From: JBNKFV01 sp050290265
Lineage (GTDB): Bacteria > Pseudomonadota > Gammaproteobacteria > Pseudomonadales > Cellvibrionaceae
Direction: 5' to 3'
Assembly (NCBI GenBank): GCA_050290265.1
Contig: JBNKHI010000005.1
Location: forward strand, 62,001 to 126,000
DNA length: 64,000 nt
The position numbers and the translations under genes are program-made. This document shows, piece by piece, positions 17,192 through 25,979 of the stretch (its first letter is position 1; every line of letters begins with the position of its first letter). Under the pieces are notes generated by a model. That model saw nothing but the letters and a program-made list of their open reading frames with translations, ran no database searches and was not told where the DNA came from.

Positions 17192-19534
17192 ATGTATAAA
17201 AATAATTCCATTGCTTCTTTCACCAAATTGGGTTTGGCAACAGCAATTTGCGGTATCTTCCATGTGCAGCCGGCGGTAGCACAGGTTGAAGAATTGCTGG
17301 AAGAGGTCACTGTCACAGCACAATTTCGCAAGCAAAATCTTCAAGATACACCCTTGTCTATTACTGCATTGACTGCAGATATGATGACAGCACGCAATCA
17401 AACCAGTATTGAAGATGTTGCAGCTCAGGCTCCCAACGTTAATTTGAATACCATGGGCGGTGCGTTTGGTCCGTCAATCGGTTCATTTATCCGTGGTGTG
17501 GGTCAATACGATTTCAACCCCGCTTATGAGCCTGGGGTGGGTATGTATGTCGATGATGTTTACTACCCAAGCTTAACGGGTGCTAATTTTGATCTGTTGG
17601 ATTTGGAGCGGGTTGAAATTTTACGAGGACCACAAGGGACGTTAACAGGGCGTAACTCTATTGGTGGTGCTATCAAATTATTCAGTCGAAAACCGCAAGG
17701 TGACGATGGCGGTTTTATCGAAGCTGCATACGGCAGTAGGCATCGAATGGACATTCGTGCGGGTGCAGATTTCACCTTGACTGATACATTGTTTGGGCGC
17801 GTATCGGGTGTTTACAAGCGCCAAGACGGGTTTGTAAGTCGTGTAGATTACGGTTGTGCAAATCCAGGCAATCCAGAAGGTATTGCGTCAACCCGAGCAC
17901 CTGGTGATTGCACGGTCGATAAAATGGGTGACGAAGGCTATTCAGGTTTGCGCGCTAGTCTGCGTTATACACCGAGTGATGTGCTCGATATTATGTTAAC
18001 GGCAGATTTTACCGATGTTGATCGTAATGGTACTGCAGACGTGGTTACTGTTTCAGATTTCAACCCAAACTATATTTGTGGTGACCGTTGTAACTACATC
18101 AATTATCAAAATGTTGCTAACAATAGTTTGCCGCCCGGAACGCTGCCTTCCACATCGTTGCCCACGGTAACGATGCCTTCCAATGTCACTTTTCAGGGTG
18201 AAGGTTGGTCGCTGAATGCAGATTGGAAACTGTCAGAAACTTTGCAGTTGCAGTCTATTACCGCTTATCGCCGTTATAACACAACCTGGGGTACGGACGA
18301 CGACTTTACGCCAGATAAAACTATCACGGCAAACGGCTACAATGATATTGACCACACATTTTTCAGTCAGGAATTCCGTCTCAACGGCAGTATGGGTGAG
18401 AGCGTAAATTATACCGTTGGTGCCTATTATTCAGATCAGAAAACTGTTTACGCTACCTTGCAAGATATTCGTTACCTGCCACCTATCCCGCCGTTGAATA
18501 ACGGTATCCTGCAGTTTATGGGCGACGACCCGGTAACTGCGGATGCTGCTGCAATATTTGGTACATTGATGGTGTCGGTCACTGAGCAGCTATCTGTAAC
18601 TGCGGGTTTACGTTATACCGAAGAAAGTAAGGACTATAAATTTGTACGCTTAAATTGGGATGGTACCGAGAATGCACCTATTGTGGGTATGCTCAATGGT
18701 CTGGTGGCACCTTATGAAGGTGATGAAGTCGATTATCGATTAACACTCGACTACAGGTTTAATGATGCCTTTATGTTGTATGGATCCGCATCAACAGGAT
18801 TTAAAGGCGGTGGTGTTACAGCTCGGCCATTTACACCCGGTCAGGCAATCAATGGCGCTTTCGATCCTGAGAAAATCGTTGCGCTGGAATTAGGCGTTAA
18901 AAGTAATCCTTTTGAAAATGCTACGTTAAACGTTGCGTTATTCAGAAATGATTATCAAGACAAACAAATGCCTATCATTGACTGCAGTGAACTCGATGGT
19001 TTTTCTGGCGCTCCTTGCGCGGCGCAACAGAATGCTGGAGATGGTGTTATCAGTGGGTTTGAAGCGGAATTTACTGCGGTCTTTGGTGCTGTCGCTGTAG
19101 ATGCTGCTTTTAGCTACATCAGTGATAACTGGGACTACATTGATCCAAAGGTTGGGGGTACTTATCAAGATAGTGACCCTATGGCTTTCCTTACACCAGA
19201 AAAGAAACTGACTGTAGGGCTGCAATATGATTTCGATCTCGGCAATGCGGGTGAGATGTATACGCGCATTGATGCAACGTATAAAGATGAAATTTTTACC
19301 GATCGAGCAATCGGTAGTGAGCCAAATTTCTTCCCTAGTACGACGGTTGTGAATGCGCGTGTGGCGTGGCGCAATGCCAAGGGGAATTTGGATGTCGCAT
19401 TGCAGGTCACGAATTTAACCGACGAAGATATTTTGTTAACGCGCTTTGCGTCTGTTTATTCATTTACAGGTACGGCTTACACCACTTTGGGTGATCCTAG
19501 AGAGTGGGCGCTGACTGTGAAAAGAAGTTTTTAA
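17192..19534 (+). CDS. TonB-dependent outer-membrane receptor
   Basis: 780-aa TonB-dependent transporter. A signal peptide ends near VQPAVAQ, followed by a TonB box (EEVTVTAQFR) and a plug domain (DTPLSITALTADMM, IRGVGQYDFNPAYEPGVGMYVDDVYYP, DLERVEILRGPQGTLTGRNSIGGAI). A 22-strand barrel ends in a C-terminal Phe (LTVKRSF). This is the subfamily abundant in sphingomonads and Cellvibrionales, often with small organic or plant-derived substrates rather than iron. Ligand is unknown. Its promoter overlaps the 56-bp palindrome. A terminator separates it from the SnoaL-like gene downstream. Confidence 0.9.
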   Translation: MYKNNSIASFTKLGLATAICGIFHVQPAVAQVEELLEEVTVTAQFRKQNLQDTPLSITALTADMMTARNQTSIEDVAAQAPNVNLNTMGGAFGPSIGSFIRGVGQYDFNPAYEPGVGMYVDDVYYPSLTGANFDLLDLERVEILRGPQGTLTGRNSIGGAIKLFSRKPQGDDGGFIEAAYGSRHRMDIRAGADFTLTDTLFGRVSGVYKRQDGFVSRVDYGCANPGNPEGIASTRAPGDCTVDKMGDEGYSGLRASLRYTPSDVLDIMLTADFTDVDRNGTADVVTVSDFNPNYICGDRCNYINYQNVANNSLPPGTLPSTSLPTVTMPSNVTFQGEGWSLNADWKLSETLQLQSITAYRRYNTTWGTDDDFTPDKTITANGYNDIDHTFFSQEFRLNGSMGESVNYTVGAYYSDQKTVYATLQDIRYLPPIPPLNNGILQFMGDDPVTADAAAIFGTLMVSVTEQLSVTAGLRYTEESKDYKFVRLNWDGTENAPIVGMLNGLVAPYEGDEVDYRLTLDYRFNDAFMLYGSASTGFKGGGVTARPFTPGQAINGAFDPEKIVALELGVKSNPFENATLNVALFRNDYQDKQMPIIDCSELDGFSGAPCAAQQNAGDGVISGFEAEFTAVFGAVAVDAAFSYISDNWDYIDPKVGGTYQDSDPMAFLTPEKKLTVGLQYDFDLGNAGEMYTRIDATYKDEIFTDRAIGSEPNFFPSTTVVNARVAWRNAKGNLDVALQVTNLTDEDILLTRFASVYSFTGTAYTTLGDPREWALTVKRSF

Positions 19535-19584
19535 TTCAGTGACATAAAAGCGCTGTCTATATTTTTACGGTATTTTTCTCAAAC

Positions 19585-19620
19585 ACGCAACGCTGGTTTT
19601 TTAGCCAGCCTTGCGTTTTT
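19585..19620 (+). terminator. Rho-independent terminator after the TonB receptor
   Basis: Twelve-bp stem with one mismatch (ACGCAACGCTGG / CCAGCCTTGCGT), 8-nt T-rich loop, then TTTT. Confidence 0.75.
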
Positions 19621-19681
19621 AGTTGTAGCCTAAAGTTTATGTGGTTTTGGGTGTGTTTTAGATTGATATAGGATGGTAATA

Positions 19682-20431
19682 ATGTCTGAAATAGAGGTAA
19701 AAAAATTACAGGCCATGGTCGAATCACTGGGTAAAACGGTGGGCGACCTATCAAAGCGGCTATTGATTCAGGAAGACGAACAAGCAGTAAGAAAGTTACA
19801 TCACTTGTATGGTTATTTGATTGATAAGTGCTTGTACAACGAAGTTGTTGACTTATTTACTGACGATTGTCAGGTTCGGTTTATGGGCGGGCTATACAAA
19901 GGGCGCGAGGGCGCGAAAAGAATGTATGTCGAGCGGTTTCAGAAAAACTTTGTGCATGGTAATAATGGCCCTGTTGATGGATTTTTGTTAGATCATCCGA
20001 TGAGCCAGGATATTGTTGATATTGATCCTGATGGCGTCACTGCCTACGCACGTTTCCGCTGTAATATGATGGCTGGCAGACATAAAGACTACGGTGGTCC
20101 TCGTCAATGGTGGGAGGGTGCTTTGTATGAGAATACCTACAAGAAAATTGATGGTGTCTGGCGAATACATATATTGAATTATGTTCCTCAATGGCACGCA
20201 GATTTTTCCACCGGGTGGGCATACACGCCGGACAATTTTGTACCCTTCTTATCGGAAGTTTATAGTGAGGAAAACCCTACAGGTCCTGATGAGCTGTATT
20301 ACGATCGCTGTCTGTGGCCAACACATAAAGTGTTGCCTTTCCATATGCCGCACCCTGTTACGGGGAAGCCTATTGTTGCTGAACGCTGGCAGGGCGATAT
20401 TGATCGCGAAAAAGCTAAGGAAAACAGTTAA
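19682..20431 (+). CDS. SnoaL/NTF2-like family protein
   Basis: 249-aa protein with the SnoaL_4-type fold used by small cyclases, dehydratases and isomerases. The start at 19682 (MSEIEVKK) has AGGA eight bases upstream; the ATG at 19673 overlaps that site and is less likely. Residues 1-35 look helical or coiled. The core has VRKLHHLYGYLIDK, FTDDCQVRFMGG and VTAYARFRCNMMAGRHKDYGG, with an aromatic-rich C-terminal extension (GALYENTYKKIDGVWRIH). Similar proteins often lie beside TonB receptors and TetR regulators in aromatic- or steroid-degrading bacteria. No catalytic residues could be assigned, so the substrate is unknown. Confidence 0.6.
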   Translation: MSEIEVKKLQAMVESLGKTVGDLSKRLLIQEDEQAVRKLHHLYGYLIDKCLYNEVVDLFTDDCQVRFMGGLYKGREGAKRMYVERFQKNFVHGNNGPVDGFLLDHPMSQDIVDIDPDGVTAYARFRCNMMAGRHKDYGGPRQWWEGALYENTYKKIDGVWRIHILNYVPQWHADFSTGWAYTPDNFVPFLSEVYSEENPTGPDELYYDRCLWPTHKVLPFHMPHPVTGKPIVAERWQGDIDREKAKENS

Positions 20432-20478
20432 GTTTAATGCGCTAGCCTAGAATAAATTCTGGGTGTTAATGTTTCCGA

Positions 20479-21117
20479 TTAGTCATCAATGTTAACACCC
20501 AGCCCTTCAAGGACAGGAACTAATCGTTGTTTTAATGTTTCGCAGCCTTTTCGTACATCCATTTTTCTGGTTTGTAACCAGCGTGAAAACGACGAAGTGT
20601 AGAAATCTATACAGATTTCGACAATGACATCAGGTTTTGTTTTCAGTTTGAGATTTTTTGACTTTTGTTTGTTTTTCAGTATGTCAACAAAAATGACATG
20701 AAGCTTCTGCGTGCGCTGTGCAAATTTCTCTGCTTCAGGACCTCTGTCAAACGGATCGCGATAGTATTCGCGAATAGAGGCCCTTGCAAGCTCTGGGTTT
20801 TTGTTCCAGTAAATATAGCGCCTTTTTATGATATGCATAAAATGATCGATAAAGGGTGCTTCCACTGAAAGTTCGCTGATTTCTTTTTCGAGTAGTGCAT
20901 CGAGCTGTTGGTTCACGATCATTAGTAACAATTCGTGCTTGTCATGACCATGCACAAATACGCTACCTACACTCACATTGGCGCGGGCAGCTATTTCTCG
21001 AGTGGTGGCATTGTCAAACCCTTGTTCAGTAAATACTTCTTTTGCGGCTTGCATAATGCGCGCGAGCTTTTCCTGCTTGTTTTGTTCACGTTTGGTTACA
21101 GTCTTTTTTTCACTCAT
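20479..21117 (-). CDS. TetR/AcrR-family transcriptional regulator
   Basis: 212-aa repressor with a basic N-terminal tail. A TetR HTH lies at about residues 15-60 (IMQAAKEVFTEQGFDNATTREIAARANVSVGSVF; unusually VHGHDKHELL follows). The all-helical ligand domain is not informative about its inducer. It converges with the SnoaL-like gene; an 11-bp inverted repeat (CTGGGTGTTAA / TTAACACCCAG, 20459-20502) spans its stop codon and may end transcription. Its position suggests it controls the TonB receptor through the palindrome at 16921-16976, which is inference. Confidence 0.85.
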   Translation of the reverse strand: MSEKKTVTKREQNKQEKLARIMQAAKEVFTEQGFDNATTREIAARANVSVGSVFVHGHDKHELLLMIVNQQLDALLEKEISELSVEAPFIDHFMHIIKRRYIYWNKNPELARASIREYYRDPFDRGPEAEKFAQRTQKLHVIFVDILKNKQKSKNLKLKTKPDVIVEICIDFYTSSFSRWLQTRKMDVRKGCETLKQRLVPVLEGLGVNIDD

Positions 21118-21484
21118 GTTTGCTTCTTGTCTACTGTTGTCAGTGGCAATTTAAAATCATGCCGTGGGTGTTGGCAGGGTGCGTACAGTAGTGCTTGTTA
21201 GTGGATTAATATACGGTGTTTGTCTGGATTGCTCAATATGCTAGATGGTATAAGCATCGGCAATCAACGCTATACTTATACGGTGTCATGAATTTTCCCG
21301 TTTCTCTAAGTGTGGAAATGTATAAGATGGGCTTTATGCTGATTTGTCACCGCAGAACAGTAATCTACGGATGTAGTCAGCTGATGAATAAACTAAATAC
21401 GAGGTATTTAGTTGCGTTGTGAACAGGCTGATTCATTCAGTTGCTTTAATGTCATATAGACTAGAAAAATGTTCCGTGCCCATT
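21118..21484. other. 367-bp gap between the TetR and Nudix-regulator genes
   Basis: Upstream region of the TetR gene and downstream region of the Nudix regulator. Short frames here have no ribosome binding site or family signature. No clear hairpin, operator or RNA gene was seen. Confidence 0.5.
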
Positions 21485-22207
21485 TTATACTTCGAAAGTA
21501 AACCCTTGTTTGCTTAATTTATTGTAGGCTTCTATATCAAAGCGAAAGAGGCTGGCTGCTCGGTGAGCCACGCCCTGTTGTTTTTCTTCACATTTCTTCA
21601 ATAAGTTCATTTTCATGATTTTACGGCGAAAATTTGGTTTATCTAACTCGATATCTAATATGGCTTGATACAATTCCTGCAGCTGCAACAGCGTGAACTT
21701 TTCAGGTAACAAATTAAAGCCAATAGGATAGTGCCGGATTTTATGTTGCAGATGTTGAATGCCGAAATCCAGAATTTCCTTATGATCGAATACTAATTCG
21801 GGTATTTTTCGAATATTAAACCAGGCCGCTTCTTCAGCAGAAAAACCGGCGCGTAGCTCGGCAGTACTCGCATTAATTAACGCATAGTATGCAACGGTGA
21901 CGACTCGGGTATAGGGATATCGATTTACCTTGCCAAAGGTTTTAAGTTGTTCGAGGTAAAGGTCGTCGACGTTGGTTTGTTCTTTCAAAATACGATTAGC
22001 AGCATCCCTTAAATCCTCGTTTTCTTTGATCCATCCGCCTGGAAGGCCCCATTGGCCTGGCAGAATGTTATCTCCCCGCTTGATGAGCAGGACCTTTAAT
22101 GCCCTACCATCGAGGCAAAAAATTAGATTGTCGATAGATAGGTTGTGCAGCACGTTGTCTGGATATATCTGCTCTACTAGTGGTTTAGTCGCTTTCATTT
22201 TTGCCAT
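21485..22207 (-). CDS. NrtR-like Nudix-domain transcriptional regulator, probably of xylose genes
   Basis: About 240 aa: an N-terminal Nudix fold (SIDNLIFCLDGRALKVLLIKRG, GQWGLPGGWI) and a C-terminal winged helix (about residues 150-220, KFTLLQLQELYQAIL, FRRKIMKMNLL), the architecture of NrtR-type regulators. The Nudix box is degraded: G-x5-E is kept, but REUxEExGU reads RILKEQTNV, losing a catalytic Glu pair, so it should bind a ligand rather than hydrolyse one. It is divergent from xylB-xylA, pointing to pentose control. The start is uncertain: ATG 22207 was chosen, but an in-frame TTG at 22267 would add 20 residues; neither has a good ribosome binding site. Confidence 0.75.
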   Translation of the reverse strand: MAKMKATKPLVEQIYPDNVLHNLSIDNLIFCLDGRALKVLLIKRGDNILPGQWGLPGGWIKENEDLRDAANRILKEQTNVDDLYLEQLKTFGKVNRYPYTRVVTVAYYALINASTAELRAGFSAEEAAWFNIRKIPELVFDHKEILDFGIQHLQHKIRHYPIGFNLLPEKFTLLQLQELYQAILDIELDKPNFRRKIMKMNLLKKCEEKQQGVAHRAASLFRFDIEAYNKLSKQGFTFEV

Positions 22208-22477
22208 AGGGTCGTTGATCCGTGGCTGACGGTGATTGTGATATGGATGGTATAGAGTTTCGGACAACTACTACTATAACTACAACGGTTCGCCGAGAGT
22301 TCGTTCGTAGCTCGCCCGATAGCTCCCTATTCTCTAACGTGTTGGTGAAAAAATACAAGGTTTCAGTTTGTTATACTTCTAGTCAAAAAGACAATAAGTG
22401 TGTATTCTGTACCGATTGTGTCGAGTTGCGGCTCGATAATTTCGCTGTTTTGCAGCATTGATGAAAAGATTATTGTC

Positions 22478-23965
22478 ATGTTATTTCTAGGTATTGATGT
22501 TGGTAGTTCATCAATTAAGTTAGCTGTTGTTGACGGGGCTACGGGAGCCGTACTGGCGTCATTAAGTTATCCAGATGACGAGCTTGGCATTGATAGCGTT
22601 AAAAGCGGTTGGGCTGAGCAGGATCCAGAAGTGTGGTGGGAGTGTGTAAAGGCAGGCTGTTCACGGTTGTTTGCCAGCACTGATATAGACCCCGTTAACA
22701 TTGAAAGTATTGGTATTGCTTACCAAATGCATGGCCTGGTTCTGGTCGATCGGCAGCAACAGGTATTGCGACCTTCAATTATTTGGTGTGATAGTCGTGC
22801 GGTTGATTGTGGTTCTGGCGCACTTGAAGAGCTGGGTGACGAGTACTGCTTTTCTAGTCTTCTAAATTCTCCTGGCAACTTCACTGGTGCTAAATTGCGC
22901 TGGGTTAGAGAGAATGAGCCCGAGCTGTTCTCTCGCATTCATAAAATGATGTTGCCCGGTGATTTTATTGGCATGAAATTATCGGGTGACATCACAACTA
23001 CGGCATCAGGTTTATCCGAAGGCGCATTATGGGATTTCAAAACGCAGTCGGTGGCGCAAAAACTTCTGGATCACTGGGAGTTAGATGCCGATTTGATTCC
23101 CACTATTGTTCCAAGTATCGGTGTGCAAGCGGTTGTTTCTGCAAATGCAGCAAAAGAATTGGGTATCAGGCCGGGTGTTAAAATTAGTTATCGCGCTGGT
23201 GATCAGCCCAATAACGCAATGAGTTTAAATGTGTTATCTGCGGGAGAGGTTGCAGCAACTGCTGGGACATCTGGTGTTATTTATGCCGTTACAGATAAAC
23301 CAATAGCGGATAGGCAATCGCGGGTTAATACCTTTTTACATGTTAATGACAGTCCAGAAAAGCCCCGTAATGGGATCCTACTGTGTGTCAACGGTACCGG
23401 ACGTTCATACAGCTGGTTGCGCCAATTGCTGGGCCAAGCAAACAGCTCTATAGACTACTCTCAATTAAATCATTACGCAGACGCGGTGCCTGTGGGTAGT
23501 GATGGACTCATTTATCATCCCTTTGGCAACGGTGCCGAGCGCTTGTTCGGTAATCGAATGTTAGGCGCACAATTACGTAACATCGATTTGAATCGCCATG
23601 GCTTGGGGCATATCGCGCGGGCTACCCAAGAAGGCATTGTGTTTGCGCTGAATAAGGGTTTCGACGTGCTTAAATCTTTGGGCGGACGCTGTGATGTAGT
23701 CCGTGCAGCGCACGCCAATATGTTTCTCAGTGAAGTTTTCAGCCAAGCATTTGCCAATACTGCACAAGTGACGTTGGAGTTATTTGATACCGATGGTGCC
23801 CAAGGTGCGGCACGCGCGGCGGCGGTAGGGTGTGGTTATTACACAACCTTGGACGAAGCTTTTGCCAATCAGCAGCCGGTTAGGGTAATAGACCCCGATT
23901 CCAAAACTGTTTCTCAATATCAATACGCTTATGGGCACTGGTTGGATTTACTGGCGGAGCCTTAA
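22478..23965 (+). CDS. xylB: Xylulokinase
   Basis: 495-aa FGGY-family kinase that phosphorylates D-xylulose to xylulose 5-phosphate. The ATP-binding start (LFLGIDVGSSSIKLAVVD) fixes the N-terminus at the ATG at 22478; a longer frame from 22400 would add 26 unrelated residues. AEQDPEVWWECV, IGIAYQMHGLVLVD, the catalytic Asp region (SYRAGDQPNNAMSLN) and AGTSGVIYAVTD are typical. It is the first gene after the divergent regulator and is followed by xylA 55 bp later, so they are probably co-transcribed. The xylulose 5-phosphate formed enters the pentose phosphate pathway. Confidence 0.92.
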   Translation: MLFLGIDVGSSSIKLAVVDGATGAVLASLSYPDDELGIDSVKSGWAEQDPEVWWECVKAGCSRLFASTDIDPVNIESIGIAYQMHGLVLVDRQQQVLRPSIIWCDSRAVDCGSGALEELGDEYCFSSLLNSPGNFTGAKLRWVRENEPELFSRIHKMMLPGDFIGMKLSGDITTTASGLSEGALWDFKTQSVAQKLLDHWELDADLIPTIVPSIGVQAVVSANAAKELGIRPGVKISYRAGDQPNNAMSLNVLSAGEVAATAGTSGVIYAVTDKPIADRQSRVNTFLHVNDSPEKPRNGILLCVNGTGRSYSWLRQLLGQANSSIDYSQLNHYADAVPVGSDGLIYHPFGNGAERLFGNRMLGAQLRNIDLNRHGLGHIARATQEGIVFALNKGFDVLKSLGGRCDVVRAAHANMFLSEVFSQAFANTAQVTLELFDTDGAQGAARAAAVGCGYYTTLDEAFANQQPVRVIDPDSKTVSQYQYAYGHWLDLLAEP

Positions 23966-24020
23966 ATCTGCTTGCTGTGTTGTGGGTGGTGAAAGTAATC
24001 AACAAAAATAGACGAGGTTA

Positions 24021-25358
24021 ATGATGAAAGCGTTAATAGGCGACAGAGAATACTTCCCTGGTATTAATAAGATTGCATACGAAGGTGCAGAGTCGGATAA
24101 CCCACTGGCATTTAAATACTACGATGAAAATCGAGTTGTAGCTGGCGTTACTATGAAAGATTTTTTTAAGTTTGCGACTTGCTACTGGCATTCATTTTGT
24201 GGAACCGGGGGCGATCCTTTTGGGCCCGGTACGCAATTTAGACCATGGAATGATTATTCTGTCGATGCTTTGACACGAGCGCGATACAAAATGGATGCAG
24301 CGTTTGAATTTTTTACCAAGCTTGGTACGCCCTATTTTTGTTTCCATGATATTGATTTAGTGGACGAGGCTGACAACCGTCAGGAAACACACGATCGTTT
24401 GCAAGCTATTGTTGAGTACGCGAAAGCGAAAAAGTCTGCATCTGGGATGAAGTTGTTGTGGGGTACCGCAAATTTGTTTTCCAATCCCCGTTATATGAAT
24501 GGCGCATCGACTAACCCCGATTTTAACGTAGTGGCTTATGCCGGGGCGCAGCTAAAAGATGCATTGGATGCAACCATCGCGCTGGATGGCGAAAATTATG
24601 TTTTCTGGGGCGGTAGAGAAGGATACATGAGTCTGCTCAACACGGATATGAAACGTGAGCAAGAACATATGGCGCAGTTTCTTACCATGGCGCGAGACTA
24701 TGCGCGAGGTAAAGGCTTTACTGGCACTTTTTTTATTGAGCCAAAGCCTATGGAACCGTCTAAGCACCAATATGATTTTGATAGTGCAACAGTTATCGGG
24801 TTTTTACGTGACCATGGTTTGGATAAAGATTTTAAACTGAATATCGAAACCAATCATGCGACATTGGCGCAACATACAATGGATCATGAACTACAAGTTG
24901 CGGCCAATGCGGGTATGTTAGGTAGTATTGATGCCAATCGTGGTGATTATCAGAATGCCTGGGACACGGACCAATTTCCTTACAGTATTAATGAAACTGT
25001 TGAAATGATGCTGGTATTGTTGCGTAGTGGTGGCTTGCAGGGTGGCGGTATTAACTTCGACGCCAAAACACGACGTAACTCCACTGATCTGGCAGATTTA
25101 TTTTATGGTCATATCGGCGGCATGGATGTTTTTGCCCGTGCGCTATTGATCGCTGATAATTTGTTACAGGTTTCTCCTCTGGAAGCTTTGCGCAAAGATC
25201 GTTATGCCAGCTTTGATGGTGGTGATGGTGCCCAGTTTGAAATGGGTGCTCTGAATTTGGAGCAGCTAGCGGCTATTGGTAATGCGAATGGAGAACCTGA
25301 ACAACTGAGTGGCAAGCAGGAATTCTACGAAAATATCGTGAATCGCTATATTCGTTAA
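24021..25358 (+). CDS. xylA: Xylose isomerase
   Basis: 445-aa class II xylose isomerase, converting D-xylose to D-xylulose with two divalent metals. Diagnostic segments are FCFHDIDLVDE (catalytic His and Asp), VFWGGREGYMSLLNTDMKRE, FIEPKPMEPSKHQYD (metal Glu and Lys), NIETNHATLAQHTMDHE, GSIDANRGD and WDTDQFPYS. Length and order fit the family. An acceptable ribosome site (GAGG) precedes tandem ATGs. It lies between xylB and mgsA in the same direction. Confidence 0.95.
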   Translation: MMKALIGDREYFPGINKIAYEGAESDNPLAFKYYDENRVVAGVTMKDFFKFATCYWHSFCGTGGDPFGPGTQFRPWNDYSVDALTRARYKMDAAFEFFTKLGTPYFCFHDIDLVDEADNRQETHDRLQAIVEYAKAKKSASGMKLLWGTANLFSNPRYMNGASTNPDFNVVAYAGAQLKDALDATIALDGENYVFWGGREGYMSLLNTDMKREQEHMAQFLTMARDYARGKGFTGTFFIEPKPMEPSKHQYDFDSATVIGFLRDHGLDKDFKLNIETNHATLAQHTMDHELQVAANAGMLGSIDANRGDYQNAWDTDQFPYSINETVEMMLVLLRSGGLQGGGINFDAKTRRNSTDLADLFYGHIGGMDVFARALLIADNLLQVSPLEALRKDRYASFDGGDGAQFEMGALNLEQLAAIGNANGEPEQLSGKQEFYENIVNRYIR

Positions 25359-25447
25359 GCCGTTCTCTCTTCATCGGTTGATGGCTTTAGGTTGGCTAGT
25401 GTGGTGCAATAAAGTTTTTATATTTGCCATTTTATAGGACGTGAACC

Positions 25448-25909
25448 GTGAAAACTCAATTGGCTACCCTGGCTAGCGTTAAGAATATTGCTCTCATTGC
25501 TCATGACAATATGAAGGCTGTCTTGGCAGACTGGGCATTAATGAATCGAGAGGCGCTGGCTGCGCATAAGTTGTATGCAACAGGTACTACCGGAACACGA
25601 TTAGAAAGTACGTTAAACGTACCTGTGCAAAAGTTTATTAGCGGTCCTTTGGGAGGGGATCAGCAGATTGGCGCAAAGATTTCTGAAGGCAAGATCGATG
25701 TGCTGATTTTCTTCTGGGATCCTTTTGAACCTATGCCTCATGATCCCGATGTAAAGGCCTTGTTACGCTTGGCTACGGCGTGGAATATTCCCATCGCTAC
25801 CAATTTAGCCTCTGCGGATTTTTTTATTCACTCAGCGTTTTTCAGCAAAGAATACACTCGCCCGATCCCTGATTACGAAAGTTACATGGCGACACGAACT
25901 AGCGACTAA
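25448..25909 (+). CDS. mgsA: Methylglyoxal synthase
   Basis: 153-aa enzyme making methylglyoxal from dihydroxyacetone phosphate, a bypass that relieves sugar-phosphate stress. The GTG start has AGGA eight bases upstream. Family signatures: IALIAHDNMK, YATGTTGTRL, ISGPLGGDQQIGA (phosphate binding), DVLIFFWDPFEPMPHDPDVKAL (catalytic Asp and His) and IPIATNLASADFFI. It follows xylA by 89 bp and ends before a strong terminator, so it is probably expressed with the xylose genes, which is uncommon. Confidence 0.93.
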   Translation: MKTQLATLASVKNIALIAHDNMKAVLADWALMNREALAAHKLYATGTTGTRLESTLNVPVQKFISGPLGGDQQIGAKISEGKIDVLIFFWDPFEPMPHDPDVKALLRLATAWNIPIATNLASADFFIHSAFFSKEYTRPIPDYESYMATRTSD

Positions 25910-25920
25910 TATGTGGTATT

Positions 25921-25958
25921 AAAAAAGCCGGGTAACTACTCTATTACCCGGCTTTTTT
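25921..25958. terminator. Bidirectional terminator between mgsA and the convergent hydrolase gene
   Basis: Fifteen-bp perfect stem AAAAAAGCCGGGTAA / TTACCCGGCTTTTTT with an 8-nt loop. It gives a T-run in both directions. Confidence 0.9.
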
Positions 25959-25979
25959 ATTTGGCGTGCTCGCAAAGGG

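Noticed and set aside
20459..20502. Inverted repeat around the TetR stop as a regulatory operator
   Set aside because: It spans the gene's 3' end between convergent genes, so a weak terminator or end-stabiliser is more likely; noted in that gene's entry.
22222..22461. Open frame in the regulator-xylB control region
   Set aside because: Codon content and composition are not gene-like and there is no start signal; this is the divergent promoter region.
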